A stretch of DNA of 64,000 nt, taken from positions 579,554 to 643,553 of the forward strand of contig NZ_JACABA010000001.1 of the NCBI RefSeq assembly GCF_013377015.1, read 5' to 3'. Numbering within the stretch: the first letter of the stretch is position 1; the number at the start of each line of letters is the position of its first letter. Both the position numbers and the translations under genes were made by a program. The notes below the pieces were generated by a model. The model worked only from the letters and a program-made list of their open reading frames with translations. It had not been told where the DNA came from and searched no databases. Source of the DNA: Rhodopseudomonas sp. GTDB lineage: Bacteria > Pseudomonadota > Alphaproteobacteria > Rhizobiales > Xanthobacteraceae. Positions 54,382 to 62,620 of the stretch are shown one piece after another.

Positions 54382-55578
54382 ATGGATCTGAGTTTCGCCG
54401 ACGCCGACCTCGCCTTCCAGCAGGACGTCCGTGGTTTCATCGCCGCCAATGTCCCGGCCGACATCCGGCGGGCGCAGTCGCTGAATCCGTCGGTGTTCTC
54501 CGAGCCGGATATCATCACTGGCTGGCAGAAGGCGCTGCACGAAAAAGGCTGGGCCGCGCCGGGCTGGCCGCAGCAATATGGCGGCCCCGGCTGGAGCCCG
54601 GCGCAGCGCTGGATCTTCGAAACCGAATGCGCCCATGCGGGCGTGCCGTCGATCTCGCCGATGGGCGTCAAGATGGTCGGCCCGGTGATCATCGGCTTCG
54701 GTTCGCCGGAACAGAAAAACTACTATCTGCCGCGGATTCTGTCCGGTGAGGATTACTGGTGCCAGGGCTATTCGGAGCCCGGCTCCGGCTCCGACCTGTC
54801 GTCGCTGAAGACCCGCGCGGTGCGCGACGGCGACCATTACGTGGTCAACGGCACCAAGATCTGGACCACCCACGCGCATCACGCCAACCGGATGTTCGCG
54901 CTGGTGCGCACTAGCGACGAGCCGCGGCAGCAGGACGGCATCAGCTTCATCCTGATCGACATGAAGAGCCCCGGCATCACCATCCGGCCGATCCTGACGA
55001 TCGGTGGCGACCACGAGGTCAACCAGGTGTTCTTCGACGACGTCCGCGTCCCGGTCACCGACCTGGTCGGCGAGGAAGGCAAGGGCTGGACCTACGGCAA
55101 GTATCTGCTGGAATTCGAGCGCGGTGCCGGCATCGCCTCGGCGCGGTTGCGCGCGGCGCTCAACACGGTATCGACGCTGGCCGGCTCCGAGATCACCGGC
55201 CGCGCGGTCGAGGACCCCGACATCGCGCTGCGGCTGTCCGAGATCGAGATCGACATCGACGCGCTGGAGATGACCGAATTGCGGGTGCTGTCGGCGATGC
55301 AGAACGGAGAGAATCCCGGCGCGGTGTCGTCGCTGCTGAAGCTGCGGGTCAGCGAAATTCACCAGGCGGTGACTAGGCTCGGCGTCGATGTGATCGGCCA
55401 TGACGGCCTGGTGGTCGAGCCGATGCGGCCGCTGCACACGCTCAACCACAAGCCGGCGGTGGCCGATCAAATCCTGCCGGTGATGCCCAAGCACCTCAAC
55501 GGCCGCGCCTACACTATCTTCGGCGGCACCTCGGAAATTCAGCGTGACATCATCAGCAAGCTGGTGCTCGGGCTGTAG
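54382..55578 (+). CDS. acyl-CoA dehydrogenase, large-type subunit
   Basis: 398 residues from the ATG at 54382. FAD-binding motifs include W-C-Q-G-Y-S-E-P-G-S-G-S-D-L-S-S-L. The C-terminal motif is F-G-G-T-S-E-I-Q-R with glycine where MCAD has its catalytic glutamate. An alternative base, as in isovaleryl-CoA dehydrogenase, could be the glutamate in L-E-F-E-R-G-A-G (about residue 247-250). The paired genes lie 17 bases apart and probably encode one heteromer. Confidence 0.9.
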   Translation: MDLSFADADLAFQQDVRGFIAANVPADIRRAQSLNPSVFSEPDIITGWQKALHEKGWAAPGWPQQYGGPGWSPAQRWIFETECAHAGVPSISPMGVKMVGPVIIGFGSPEQKNYYLPRILSGEDYWCQGYSEPGSGSDLSSLKTRAVRDGDHYVVNGTKIWTTHAHHANRMFALVRTSDEPRQQDGISFILIDMKSPGITIRPILTIGGDHEVNQVFFDDVRVPVTDLVGEEGKGWTYGKYLLEFERGAGIASARLRAALNTVSTLAGSEITGRAVEDPDIALRLSEIEIDIDALEMTELRVLSAMQNGENPGAVSSLLKLRVSEIHQAVTRLGVDVIGHDGLVVEPMRPLHTLNHKPAVADQILPVMPKHLNGRAYTIFGGTSEIQRDIISKLVLGL

Positions 55579-55613
55579 GACGACCGTCGCACGTTAAGTG
55601 GCGACGTAGTGCC

Positions 55614-55804
55614 TTCACCCTCCCCTGGAGGGGGAGGGTCGATCGCGCAGCGATCGGGGTAGGGTGAAGTGTCATCGCGATGCGTTGCGATGTCCGGCGC
55701 CTGCGTCCCGGCCGTGTTGTCGCAAGTCCCGCACAATCAACTCCTCCACCCCACCTCGGACGGCTTCGCCGTCCGGCCTTCCCCCTCCAGGGGAGGGTGA
55801 AGTG
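55614..55804. repeat. palindromic intergenic repeat, family C (copy 2)
   Basis: About 190 bases. Left: CTTCACCCTCCCC and GGGGGAGGG, then a GCGATCGGGG... hairpin and AGGGTGAAGTG. Right: CCACCCCACC, a GGACGGCTTCGCCGTCC hairpin and CCCCCTCCAGGGGAGGGTGAAG. It lies between the convergent dehydrogenase and binding-protein genes. Together with the terminator after it, it fills the 55579-55899 gap. Confidence 0.75.
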
Positions 55805-55833
55805 CGCTCGCGTCGACAGGACGAGTACCCCGC

Positions 55834-55862
55834 AAAAAAATGCCCGGCGCGAGGCCGGGCAT
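55834..55862 (-). terminator. rho-independent terminator of the leftward liv/binding-protein operon
   Basis: TGCCCGGC (55841-55848), a GCGAG loop, and GCCGGGCA (55854-55861) pair over eight bases. On the leftward strand the stem is followed directly by seven T's (A-run at 55834-55840 on the given strand). It is 38 bases past the stop of the binding-protein gene. Confidence 0.85.
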
Positions 55863-55899
55863 GCGAGTCGGGCGTAGCAGCGCCAATGTGATCTTGTTG

Positions 55900-57099
55900 T
55901 TATTCCTTGTAGGTCTGGTTCTTCGCCACCGTCGCCCAGCGGCCGTTCTTGATCTGGCCGATCACCGCGGCGGAGACGCCGAGATGATTGTCCTTGGAGA
56001 ACGACACCGGCGCGCCACCGAAAATGTCGTCGAAGGTCTTGCCGGATTCCAGCGCCGCGATCAGCGACTCGGTGGTCAGGTTCTTGCCGGCGATCTCGGC
56101 GAAATGCGCGAACACCATGACGCCATTATAGCCGGCGGTGGCCTGCTGGTTGGCTTCGATGCCGAACGCCTTGCGATAGGCCTCGATGAAGTCCTTCACC
56201 TTGCCGGTCGCGGTATCGGCATAGAAAATCTCGGTCTGGCCGACGCCGATCACGCCCTCGGTGGCTTCCTTGCCGAGGTCCGGGAAGTCAGGCACGAAGG
56301 TCGGCGACGACACCACGAAGGTCGGAGCCCAGTCGAGCTTCTTGGCGACCGTGACGATGCCGATCGATTCCCGCGTCACCGATCCGAGCGCCACGAGATC
56401 GCAGCCGTCGGCCTTCATCCGCGCGACTTGCGAGTTGAAGTCGGTGGCGCCGCGCTTGAACGACACCATGGTGGCCGCCGGAACGTTCATCGCCTTGAGC
56501 TGGTCGGTATAGGCGTCGGTGAAATTCTTGCCCATTTCGTCGTCCTGATAGACGATGCAGGGCTTCTTCGCCTTGCTCTGGGTGATGCCGTATTTGATGC
56601 TGAGCCGCATCGTGTCGTAATACGGGCTGAACATGTTGAACTTCAGCCGGTCCTCCGGCTTGGCCGGATCCATCTTGAAGGTGAATTCGGCGGCCGTGAT
56701 CGGGAACAGATGCAGCAGCCCGGCGGATTGCACCAGCGGCAGCGGCGCCAGCGTGGTCGCCGATCCCATCGCCGAGACAATCGCGAACACCTTGTCGAGT
56801 TCGATCAGCTTCTGGGTCTGCAGCACCGCCTTCTTCGGATCGTAGCCGTCGTCCTCCGACACCAGCCGCAGCTTGCGGCCATGGATGCCGCCGGAGGCGT
56901 TGACCTGTTCGACCGCCAGCTTCATGCCGTTGGTGGCGGGCACGCCCCACGACTTGATCGGGCCGGAGAGGTCCATATGGGTGCCGATCACGATCTCGGT
57001 GTCGGTAATTCCCTGGGTCTTGAATTGCGCAGACGCGGGCGTCGCGGCGACGCCGCACAACGCGACCATGGCACCGATCGACAGGTAGCTTGATCTCAT
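55900..57099 (-). CDS. branched-chain-amino-acid/aromatic-acid-type ABC binding protein
   Basis: 399 residues from the ATG at 57099 (GGGAGAG upstream). A signal peptide ends near P-A-S-A-Q (about residue 25). The mature part starts T-E-I-V-I-G-T-H-M-D-L-S-G-P and carries G-G-I-H-G-R-K-L-R-L, the type I periplasmic-binding fold of the LivJ/AmiC family. In the neighbourhood of phenylacetate-CoA ligase an aromatic acid is as likely a ligand as an amino acid. Last gene of the operon. Confidence 0.93.
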   Translation of the reverse strand: MRSSYLSIGAMVALCGVAATPASAQFKTQGITDTEIVIGTHMDLSGPIKSWGVPATNGMKLAVEQVNASGGIHGRKLRLVSEDDGYDPKKAVLQTQKLIELDKVFAIVSAMGSATTLAPLPLVQSAGLLHLFPITAAEFTFKMDPAKPEDRLKFNMFSPYYDTMRLSIKYGITQSKAKKPCIVYQDDEMGKNFTDAYTDQLKAMNVPAATMVSFKRGATDFNSQVARMKADGCDLVALGSVTRESIGIVTVAKKLDWAPTFVVSSPTFVPDFPDLGKEATEGVIGVGQTEIFYADTATGKVKDFIEAYRKAFGIEANQQATAGYNGVMVFAHFAEIAGKNLTTESLIAALESGKTFDDIFGGAPVSFSKDNHLGVSAAVIGQIKNGRWATVAKNQTYKE

Positions 57100-57119
57100 C
57101 TTGCTCTCCCTTTGGTTTT

Positions 57120-58898
57120 TCAGGTTTTGAGAAGTTCGCGTTGCTCGCCGGAAACGCTGCCTGCCGCACCGGCGCCGGCGCGCAGCAGATAGCGGCGCAG
57201 CGTCAGGGTCGGCGCGACCTCGGCATCGCCGGGCTTCAGCGCGCGTTCGATCAGGCTGAAGGATTCGATCCGGACCGCGGGCCGGGCGCGATTGACCTCG
57301 GCGATCAGCTGCTCGACCAAAGCGCGGATTTCGTCGGCCTTGCACAGGCTCTGGAAATGCGTGAACGGCACGCTGCGGTCCTGGGCGAATTTCACCGTAT
57401 TGTCGGAGTCGAGCAGGACCCGGGCGCAGATCCGTCCGCCGGCATCGAGATGCAGGAACGCATCGGCGATATAGGGCGACGACCGCAGCGCCTGCTCGCT
57501 GTCGAACGGCAGCAGACTGCCCTGATCCTTGTGCAGGATGTCGGCGAGACGCCCCACCACGCGCAGCTGGCCGCGATCGTCATGGCGGCCGAGATCGCCC
57601 GAGCGCCACCAGCCTTCGGCCAGCGCCGCCGGCGCCTCGCCGGCGTAGCCGGTGAACAGCGGCGCGCCGCGCAGCCAGACCTCGCCGTGCTCGCCGAGCT
57701 TGATCTCGACGACGTCCGGCGTCGCGCGCGGCTGCGACGTCGCAATCCGGGACGCGCCGCCGGTTTCGGCATGGCCGTAGATGTCGACCAGCTCGCAGCC
57801 GAGCGCGGCGAACCACGCCACCACATCGGGATGCGCCACCGCGCCGCTCGACAGGCACAGCCGGGCGCGGCCGAAGCCGATGCGGCGGCGGATCGGCGCC
57901 AGCACCAGCCGATCGAACAGCACCCGTAGCCCGCGCTGCCATACCGGCGCGTCATCGCCATATTGCGCTAGCGCGAAGGCGGTGCGGCAGGCCCAGCGTT
58001 GCAACGGCGTCGTGTCGGCGAGATTGAGCAGGATGCCGGAGCGCAACCGCGCATAAAGCTGCGGTGAGGCCTGGATCACGGTTGGCTTCAGTTCGACCAG
58101 ATTGGCCAGCGCGGTATCGGGGCTTTCGGAGAAATTGATCACCGTTCCGGACAGCAGCGCGGCATAGATGCCGACCACACGCTCCAGCACGAAATGGATC
58201 GGCGTCAGCGACAGCCGTTCGTCGTCGGGGCCGAGGCCGAGTTCGGCGGCGGCGCGCGCCGCCTGCAGGCCGACCGCCTTGTGGGTGAGAATGGCGCCGC
58301 GCGCCGGGCCGGTGACGCCGGCGCTGTAGATGATGACGGCCGGCGCATCGGCCAATGGCGCCGGGCGCGGCGCAGGCGCGGCGGCCGGCCGCGTTTCCAG
58401 CGCCTGCAGCGCGATCACATGGGCTTCGCCGGCGCCGTCGTCCCATTGCTGGTGCATCACCACGATGGTCGCAAGCGCCGGGCAGCGGTCGCGGACCTGC
58501 AGGGCCTTGTGCAACTGGTCGTCGCCGGCGACGAACAGAAAGCGCGCGCCGCACTGGTTCAGCGTCCGCGCCAACTCGTCGCTGTCGCTATGGGCGTCGA
58601 GCCCGGCGGAGACGCCGCCGGCGGCGACGATGCCGAGATCTGCCAGCACCCATTCATGGCAATTGTCGCCGATCACCGCGGCGACGTCGCCGGCGGCGAG
58701 GCCGCGCGCGCGAAGACCGTTGCCGATCGCCTCGATCCGCGTCGCCATCTCGTCGCCGGAGACCGGCTGCCACAGCCCGTAGCGCTTCCAGCGCACCACC
58801 GTGGCGGCGCCATGCGCGCGCAGCGCCGCGACGATGCGTCCCGACAGCGTGGCGTCGGGCTCGATGTTAGCGCCGCTTGCCATGATCACCCTGTCCAT
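57120..58898 (-). CDS. long-chain-type acyl-CoA synthetase (AMP-binding)
   Basis: 592 residues from the ATG at 58898 (a second ATG at 58883 is possible). It has I-I-Y-S-A-G-V-T-G-P-A-R-G-A (A3-like loop), D-I-Y-G-H-A-E-T-G-G (A5) and R-S-G-D-L-G (A7). The C-terminal E-V-A-P-T-L-T-L-R-R has threonine in place of the lysine in the family's T-P-T-L-K-x-K-R. Such FACS genes commonly accompany liv importers for aromatic acids. It overlaps livF. Confidence 0.88.
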   Translation of the reverse strand: MDRVIMASGANIEPDATLSGRIVAALRAHGAATVVRWKRYGLWQPVSGDEMATRIEAIGNGLRARGLAAGDVAAVIGDNCHEWVLADLGIVAAGGVSAGLDAHSDSDELARTLNQCGARFLFVAGDDQLHKALQVRDRCPALATIVVMHQQWDDGAGEAHVIALQALETRPAAAPAPRPAPLADAPAVIIYSAGVTGPARGAILTHKAVGLQAARAAAELGLGPDDERLSLTPIHFVLERVVGIYAALLSGTVINFSESPDTALANLVELKPTVIQASPQLYARLRSGILLNLADTTPLQRWACRTAFALAQYGDDAPVWQRGLRVLFDRLVLAPIRRRIGFGRARLCLSSGAVAHPDVVAWFAALGCELVDIYGHAETGGASRIATSQPRATPDVVEIKLGEHGEVWLRGAPLFTGYAGEAPAALAEGWWRSGDLGRHDDRGQLRVVGRLADILHKDQGSLLPFDSEQALRSSPYIADAFLHLDAGGRICARVLLDSDNTVKFAQDRSVPFTHFQSLCKADEIRALVEQLIAEVNRARPAVRIESFSLIERALKPGDAEVAPTLTLRRYLLRAGAGAAGSVSGEQRELLKT

Positions 58899-59619
58899 GC
58901 AGCCCGAGATAGAACTCCCGCACCTGATCCGATTTGACGAGATTGGCGCAGGTGTCGTGCATCACCACCCGGCCGACTTCCAGCACATAGCCGTAATGCG
59001 CGGTGTCCAGCGCCATCCGGGCGTTCTGCTCGACCAGCAGGATCGAGACCCCCTCCTCGGCATTGAGCCGGCGGATGATCGCGAAGATTTCCTTCACCAG
59101 CAGTGGCGACAGCCCGAGCGACGGCTCGTCCAGCAGCAGCACTTTCGGCCGGCTCATCAGCGCGCGGCTGATCGCCAGCATCTGCTGCTGGCCGCCGGAG
59201 AGCTGGCCGGCAACCTGGTCCTGACGTTCGCGTAGCACCGGAAAGTAGTTGAACATCTTCTCGATGTCGGCCGCGATCTCTTTTTGATCATTGCGGATAA
59301 AAGCGCCCATCCGCAGATTGTCGCGGACGCTGAGGAACGGGAACATCTCGCGCCCCTCGGGCACGTGGCTGATGCCGAGCCGCACCACCTTGTCGGGTTC
59401 CATCGACTGGATCTTCCTGCCCTCGAACTCGATGGTGCCCTTCAGCGGATCGAGCACGCCGGAAATGGTTTTCAGGATGCTGGTCTTGCCGGCGCCATTG
59501 GCGCCGAGCACAGCGACGATCTGGCCCTGCATCAGGTCGAGGCTGATGCCGCGGATCGCGGTGATCGGTCCGTAGCAGCTTTCGATATTGGCGAGGCGGA
59601 GGATCGGCTGGGCGCTCAT
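58867..59619 (-). CDS. livF: ABC importer ATPase LivF
   Basis: 250 residues. Walker A G-A-N-G-A-G-K-T-S, signature L-S-G-G-Q-Q-Q-M-L-A-I-S-R-A-L, Walker B L-L-L-D-E-P-S-L-G-L. LivF-type with a short C-terminal Y-L-G-L-H-G tail. Three bases after livG. Confidence 0.94.
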   Translation of the reverse strand: MSAQPILRLANIESCYGPITAIRGISLDLMQGQIVAVLGANGAGKTSILKTISGVLDPLKGTIEFEGRKIQSMEPDKVVRLGISHVPEGREMFPFLSVRDNLRMGAFIRNDQKEIAADIEKMFNYFPVLRERQDQVAGQLSGGQQQMLAISRALMSRPKVLLLDEPSLGLSPLLVKEIFAIIRRLNAEEGVSILLVEQNARMALDTAHYGYVLEVGRVVMHDTCANLVKSDQVREFYLGLHGQGDHGKRR

Positions 59620-59622
59620 GTC

Positions 59623-60384
59623 CTATGCTCCCAGATAGGCGGCGACGACGTCGGGATGGCTCTGCACCTCCTCGGAGGTGCCGAGCGCCATCGCGCGTCC
59701 GTAATTCAACGCCAGCACGCGGTCCGACACCCGGCTGACCAGGCTCATGTCGTGCTCGACCATCAGCACGGTGACGCCGAGCCGGTTGTTGATCTCGAGG
59801 ATCCATTCCGCCATCGCGTCGGTCTCCTCGACATTGAGGCCCGACGACGGCTCGTCGAGCAGCAACAGGCTGGGACCGACGCACAGCGCGCGCGCCACCT
59901 CGACCACCTTGCGGACGCCGTAAGGCAAGCCGCCGATCGGGGTGTCGCGATATTTCTGCAGCCGCAGCACATCCATCACCTCCTCGACGGCGCGGCGATG
60001 CGCGACTTCCTCGTCGCGCACCTTCTTCAGCCGCAGGATGTCCTGCCAGGTCGAGGTGGTGGAGTGGCGGTGGCGGCCGACCAGCAGGTTCTGCAGCGTC
60101 GAGGCGCTCTCGAACAGTTCGATGTTCTGGAAGGTGCGGGCGATGCCGCGGCCGGCGATCTGCTGCGCCGACAGCTTGGTGACATCCTCGCCGCGGAAAA
60201 TGATGTGCCCGGCGTTCGGCGTGTAGAGCCGGCTGATCAGGTTGAACAAAGTGGTCTTGCCGGCGCCGTTCGGGCCGATGATGGTGAAGATTTCGCCCTC
60301 GGCGATGTCGAACGAGACATTGTCGACCGCTGTGAGGCCGCCGAACTTGATGGTGATATTCTTGACCTCGAAATACGCGGTCAC
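59623..60384 (-). CDS. livG: ABC importer ATPase LivG
   Basis: 253 residues. Walker A G-P-N-G-A-G-K-T-T, signature L-P-Y-G-V-R-K-V-V-E-V-A-R-A-L and Walker B L-L-L-D-E-P-S-S-G-L-N. The E-V-Q-S-H-P-D-V-V-A-A-Y-L end is typical of LivG. Overlaps livM by four bases. Confidence 0.94.
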   Translation of the reverse strand: MTAYFEVKNITIKFGGLTAVDNVSFDIAEGEIFTIIGPNGAGKTTLFNLISRLYTPNAGHIIFRGEDVTKLSAQQIAGRGIARTFQNIELFESASTLQNLLVGRHRHSTTSTWQDILRLKKVRDEEVAHRRAVEEVMDVLRLQKYRDTPIGGLPYGVRKVVEVARALCVGPSLLLLDEPSSGLNVEETDAMAEWILEINNRLGVTVLMVEHDMSLVSRVSDRVLALNYGRAMALGTSEEVQSHPDVVAAYLGA

Positions 60385-61526
60385 CGGTTGCGCTCCGACT
60401 TGAGGAACATCCGCTGCGCCCGCGCGCTGGTCGGCCGGTACAACGGGAACTGGCGGAAATAGGCCTTCACCCGCGACCAGCGGCCGTCGAGCCCCATCGG
60501 CTCGAAGATGATGAACAGGATGATGATCAGGCCGAAGATCAGCGATTTCAGCCCGGGCGCGCCGACCACGCGGACCACGCCGGCCTGGATTGTGCGCGCG
60601 ACCGGCTCGGCGAGATGGATCGCCTGCATCGCCGCCTCGGTCATTTGCGGCACCTTGTCCTTCACCACGATCAGCATCGGATCGACCATGATCATGAAGA
60701 TCGCGCCGAACACCGCGCCGCGCAGGCTGAGCATACCGCCGATGATGATGATCATCACGAAATCGATCGAGACCGAGAGGCTGAACATTTCCGGGCTGAT
60801 GTAGGACAGCTTGTGGGCGTAGAGCACGCCGGCGGTGCCGGTAATCGCCGCGGAGATCGCGAACGCCGTGGTCTTGTAGCGGGCGGTGTCGATGCCCATG
60901 CTGCGCGCCGCGGTCTCGCTGTCGCGGATCGCCAAAAAGGCACGGCCGGTCGGCGAGCGGATGATGTTGATCGCCGCCAGGATCACCAGCACGGTGACGC
61001 CGAGGCAGAGATAGAAGAAGCCATAGGGACCGAGCTTGAGACCGAACAGGGCCGGCGGCGGCAGCATCAGCCCTTCATTGCCGTTGGTGACGTGCTCCCA
61101 GCGGGTGATGACTTCCTCGACGATGAAGGCGAAGGCCAGCGTGGCAATGGCAAGATAGATGCCGTGCAGCCGCAGCGCTGGCAGCCCGACCAGATAGCCG
61201 ATCAGGCCGGTGAAGGCGCCGGCCAGCACCAGATAGACCGGCAGCGGGATGCCGTATTTCGCCGAGATCGCAGCCGTATAGGCGCCGATCGCCAGGAACG
61301 CGGCGTGGCCGATCGAGACCTGCCCGGCCTGGCCCGAGAGGATATTCATCGCGATGCCGACGATGGCGTAAATCAGCACGAACACCAGTTGGCTGAGATA
61401 ATACGGCTCGATCACGAAGGGGGCAGCGATCATCACCGCCGTCAGAATGGCGTACCAGAACGCCGCGGCGCGCGAGGGAAAGAGCTGCTCGCTCTGCTGA
61501 TAGCTGGTCTTGACGTGGGCGCTCAT
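60381..61526 (-). CDS. livM: ABC importer permease LivM
   Basis: 381 residues, about ten spans: A-M-N-I-L-S-G-Q-A-G-Q-V-S-I-G-H-A-A-F and the R-S-P-T-G-R-A-F-L-A-I-R-D-S-E-T-A-A-R-S-M-G-I loop that contacts the ATPases. Three bases after livH. Confidence 0.94.
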   Translation of the reverse strand: MSAHVKTSYQQSEQLFPSRAAAFWYAILTAVMIAAPFVIEPYYLSQLVFVLIYAIVGIAMNILSGQAGQVSIGHAAFLAIGAYTAAISAKYGIPLPVYLVLAGAFTGLIGYLVGLPALRLHGIYLAIATLAFAFIVEEVITRWEHVTNGNEGLMLPPPALFGLKLGPYGFFYLCLGVTVLVILAAINIIRSPTGRAFLAIRDSETAARSMGIDTARYKTTAFAISAAITGTAGVLYAHKLSYISPEMFSLSVSIDFVMIIIIGGMLSLRGAVFGAIFMIMVDPMLIVVKDKVPQMTEAAMQAIHLAEPVARTIQAGVVRVVGAPGLKSLIFGLIIILFIIFEPMGLDGRWSRVKAYFRQFPLYRPTSARAQRMFLKSERNR

Positions 61527-61529
61527 CGC

Positions 61530-62402
61530 TCAGACTTTCTTCAGGGCGTTGCTGCCGAACAGGCCCTGTGGCCGCCACAGCAGCACCGCGAGCAGCACCA
61601 CATAGGCGGCGACGTCCTTGAAACCCTCCGGCAGATAGAAGCCGGACAGCGATTCGACGATGCCGATGGTGATGCCGCCTGCCAGCGCGCCCGGAATGCT
61701 GCCGAAGCCGCCGAGCACCGCGGCCGGGAACGCCTTGATGCCGAGAAAGCCGAGATTGGCGTGGATGAAGGTGATCGGCGCCAGCAGGATGCCGGCGCAG
61801 CAGGCCACGATCGCGCTCAGGCTCCAGATCAGCGAGAACATCCGCTTCACCGGAATGCCCATGTAGTAGGCCGCCAGCATGTTCTGCGAGGTCGCCTGCA
61901 TGGCGATGCCGACCCGGGTGAAGCGGAAAAAGGCGTAAAGGATCACGCACAGCAGCCCGGTGGCGACGATGATCGACAGGCTGTCCTGCGCCAGCACCAG
62001 CGAGCCGACCCGGACCACGCCGCCGGTGAATGGGGTCTCGATCCGCAGATCGTCGGTGCCCCAGATGATGCCGACCAGCGAGCGGATCACCAGGCCGAGC
62101 CCGATCGTCGCCATCACGATGGAAAATTGCGGATAGCCGAGGATCGGCCGCACCACCAGTCGCTCCATCACGGCGCCGAGGATCGCCATGCTGATCACGC
62201 ACAGCAGAAAGGCGAACCAGTAGTTCAGCCCGAGCGTGGCGATGAAGGTGAAGGACAGGAAGGCGCCGAGCATCATGATCTCGCCCTGGGCGAAATTCAC
62301 GACTTCGGTGGCCTTGTAGATCAGCACGAAACCGAGCGCGATCAGGCCATAGACGCAACCCAAGGCGATCCCGCCGATCACCTGCTGGACAAAATCGAGC
62401 AT
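61530..62402 (-). CDS. livH: ABC importer permease LivH
   Basis: 290 residues, about eight spans: I-A-L-G-C-V-Y-G-L-I-A-L-G-F-V-L-I-Y-K-A-T-E-V-V-N-F-A-Q-G-E and A-M-Q-A-T-S-Q-N-M-L-A-A-Y-Y-M-G-I (coupling loop). First permease after the 218-base gap following paaK. Confidence 0.94.
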   Translation of the reverse strand: MLDFVQQVIGGIALGCVYGLIALGFVLIYKATEVVNFAQGEIMMLGAFLSFTFIATLGLNYWFAFLLCVISMAILGAVMERLVVRPILGYPQFSIVMATIGLGLVIRSLVGIIWGTDDLRIETPFTGGVVRVGSLVLAQDSLSIIVATGLLCVILYAFFRFTRVGIAMQATSQNMLAAYYMGIPVKRMFSLIWSLSAIVACCAGILLAPITFIHANLGFLGIKAFPAAVLGGFGSIPGALAGGITIGIVESLSGFYLPEGFKDVAAYVVLLAVLLWRPQGLFGSNALKKV

Positions 62403-62469
62403 TTCTTCCCCACGTGGCCGTTTCGGACCACTTTTTGCGGCGACGCTTATGCGTCGTCCGCCAACGAAT

Positions 62470-62510
62470 GAGTAAATCCCGCGCCGTGCGAACAGTCGCG
62501 GGAGTTACTC
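62470..62510. terminator. strong inverted repeat between paaK and livH
   Basis: GAGTAA-A-TCCCGCG (62470-62483) and CGCGGGA-G-TTACTC (62497-62510) pair with one mismatch over 14 bases, with a 13-base loop. No T-run follows. It lies 111 bases after paaK and 68 bases before the livH start, so it could be a terminator, attenuator or operator. Confidence 0.5.
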
Positions 62511-62620
62511 AATCGTTTAATTAATGGAAACGCACGACGGTCGTGTCAAGCGGCGATTGGGCAACAGCTCACCTTCCGCGTTCCGGACTAAGCGGGCGCG
62601 GCGGCAGAACTGCAACACAC

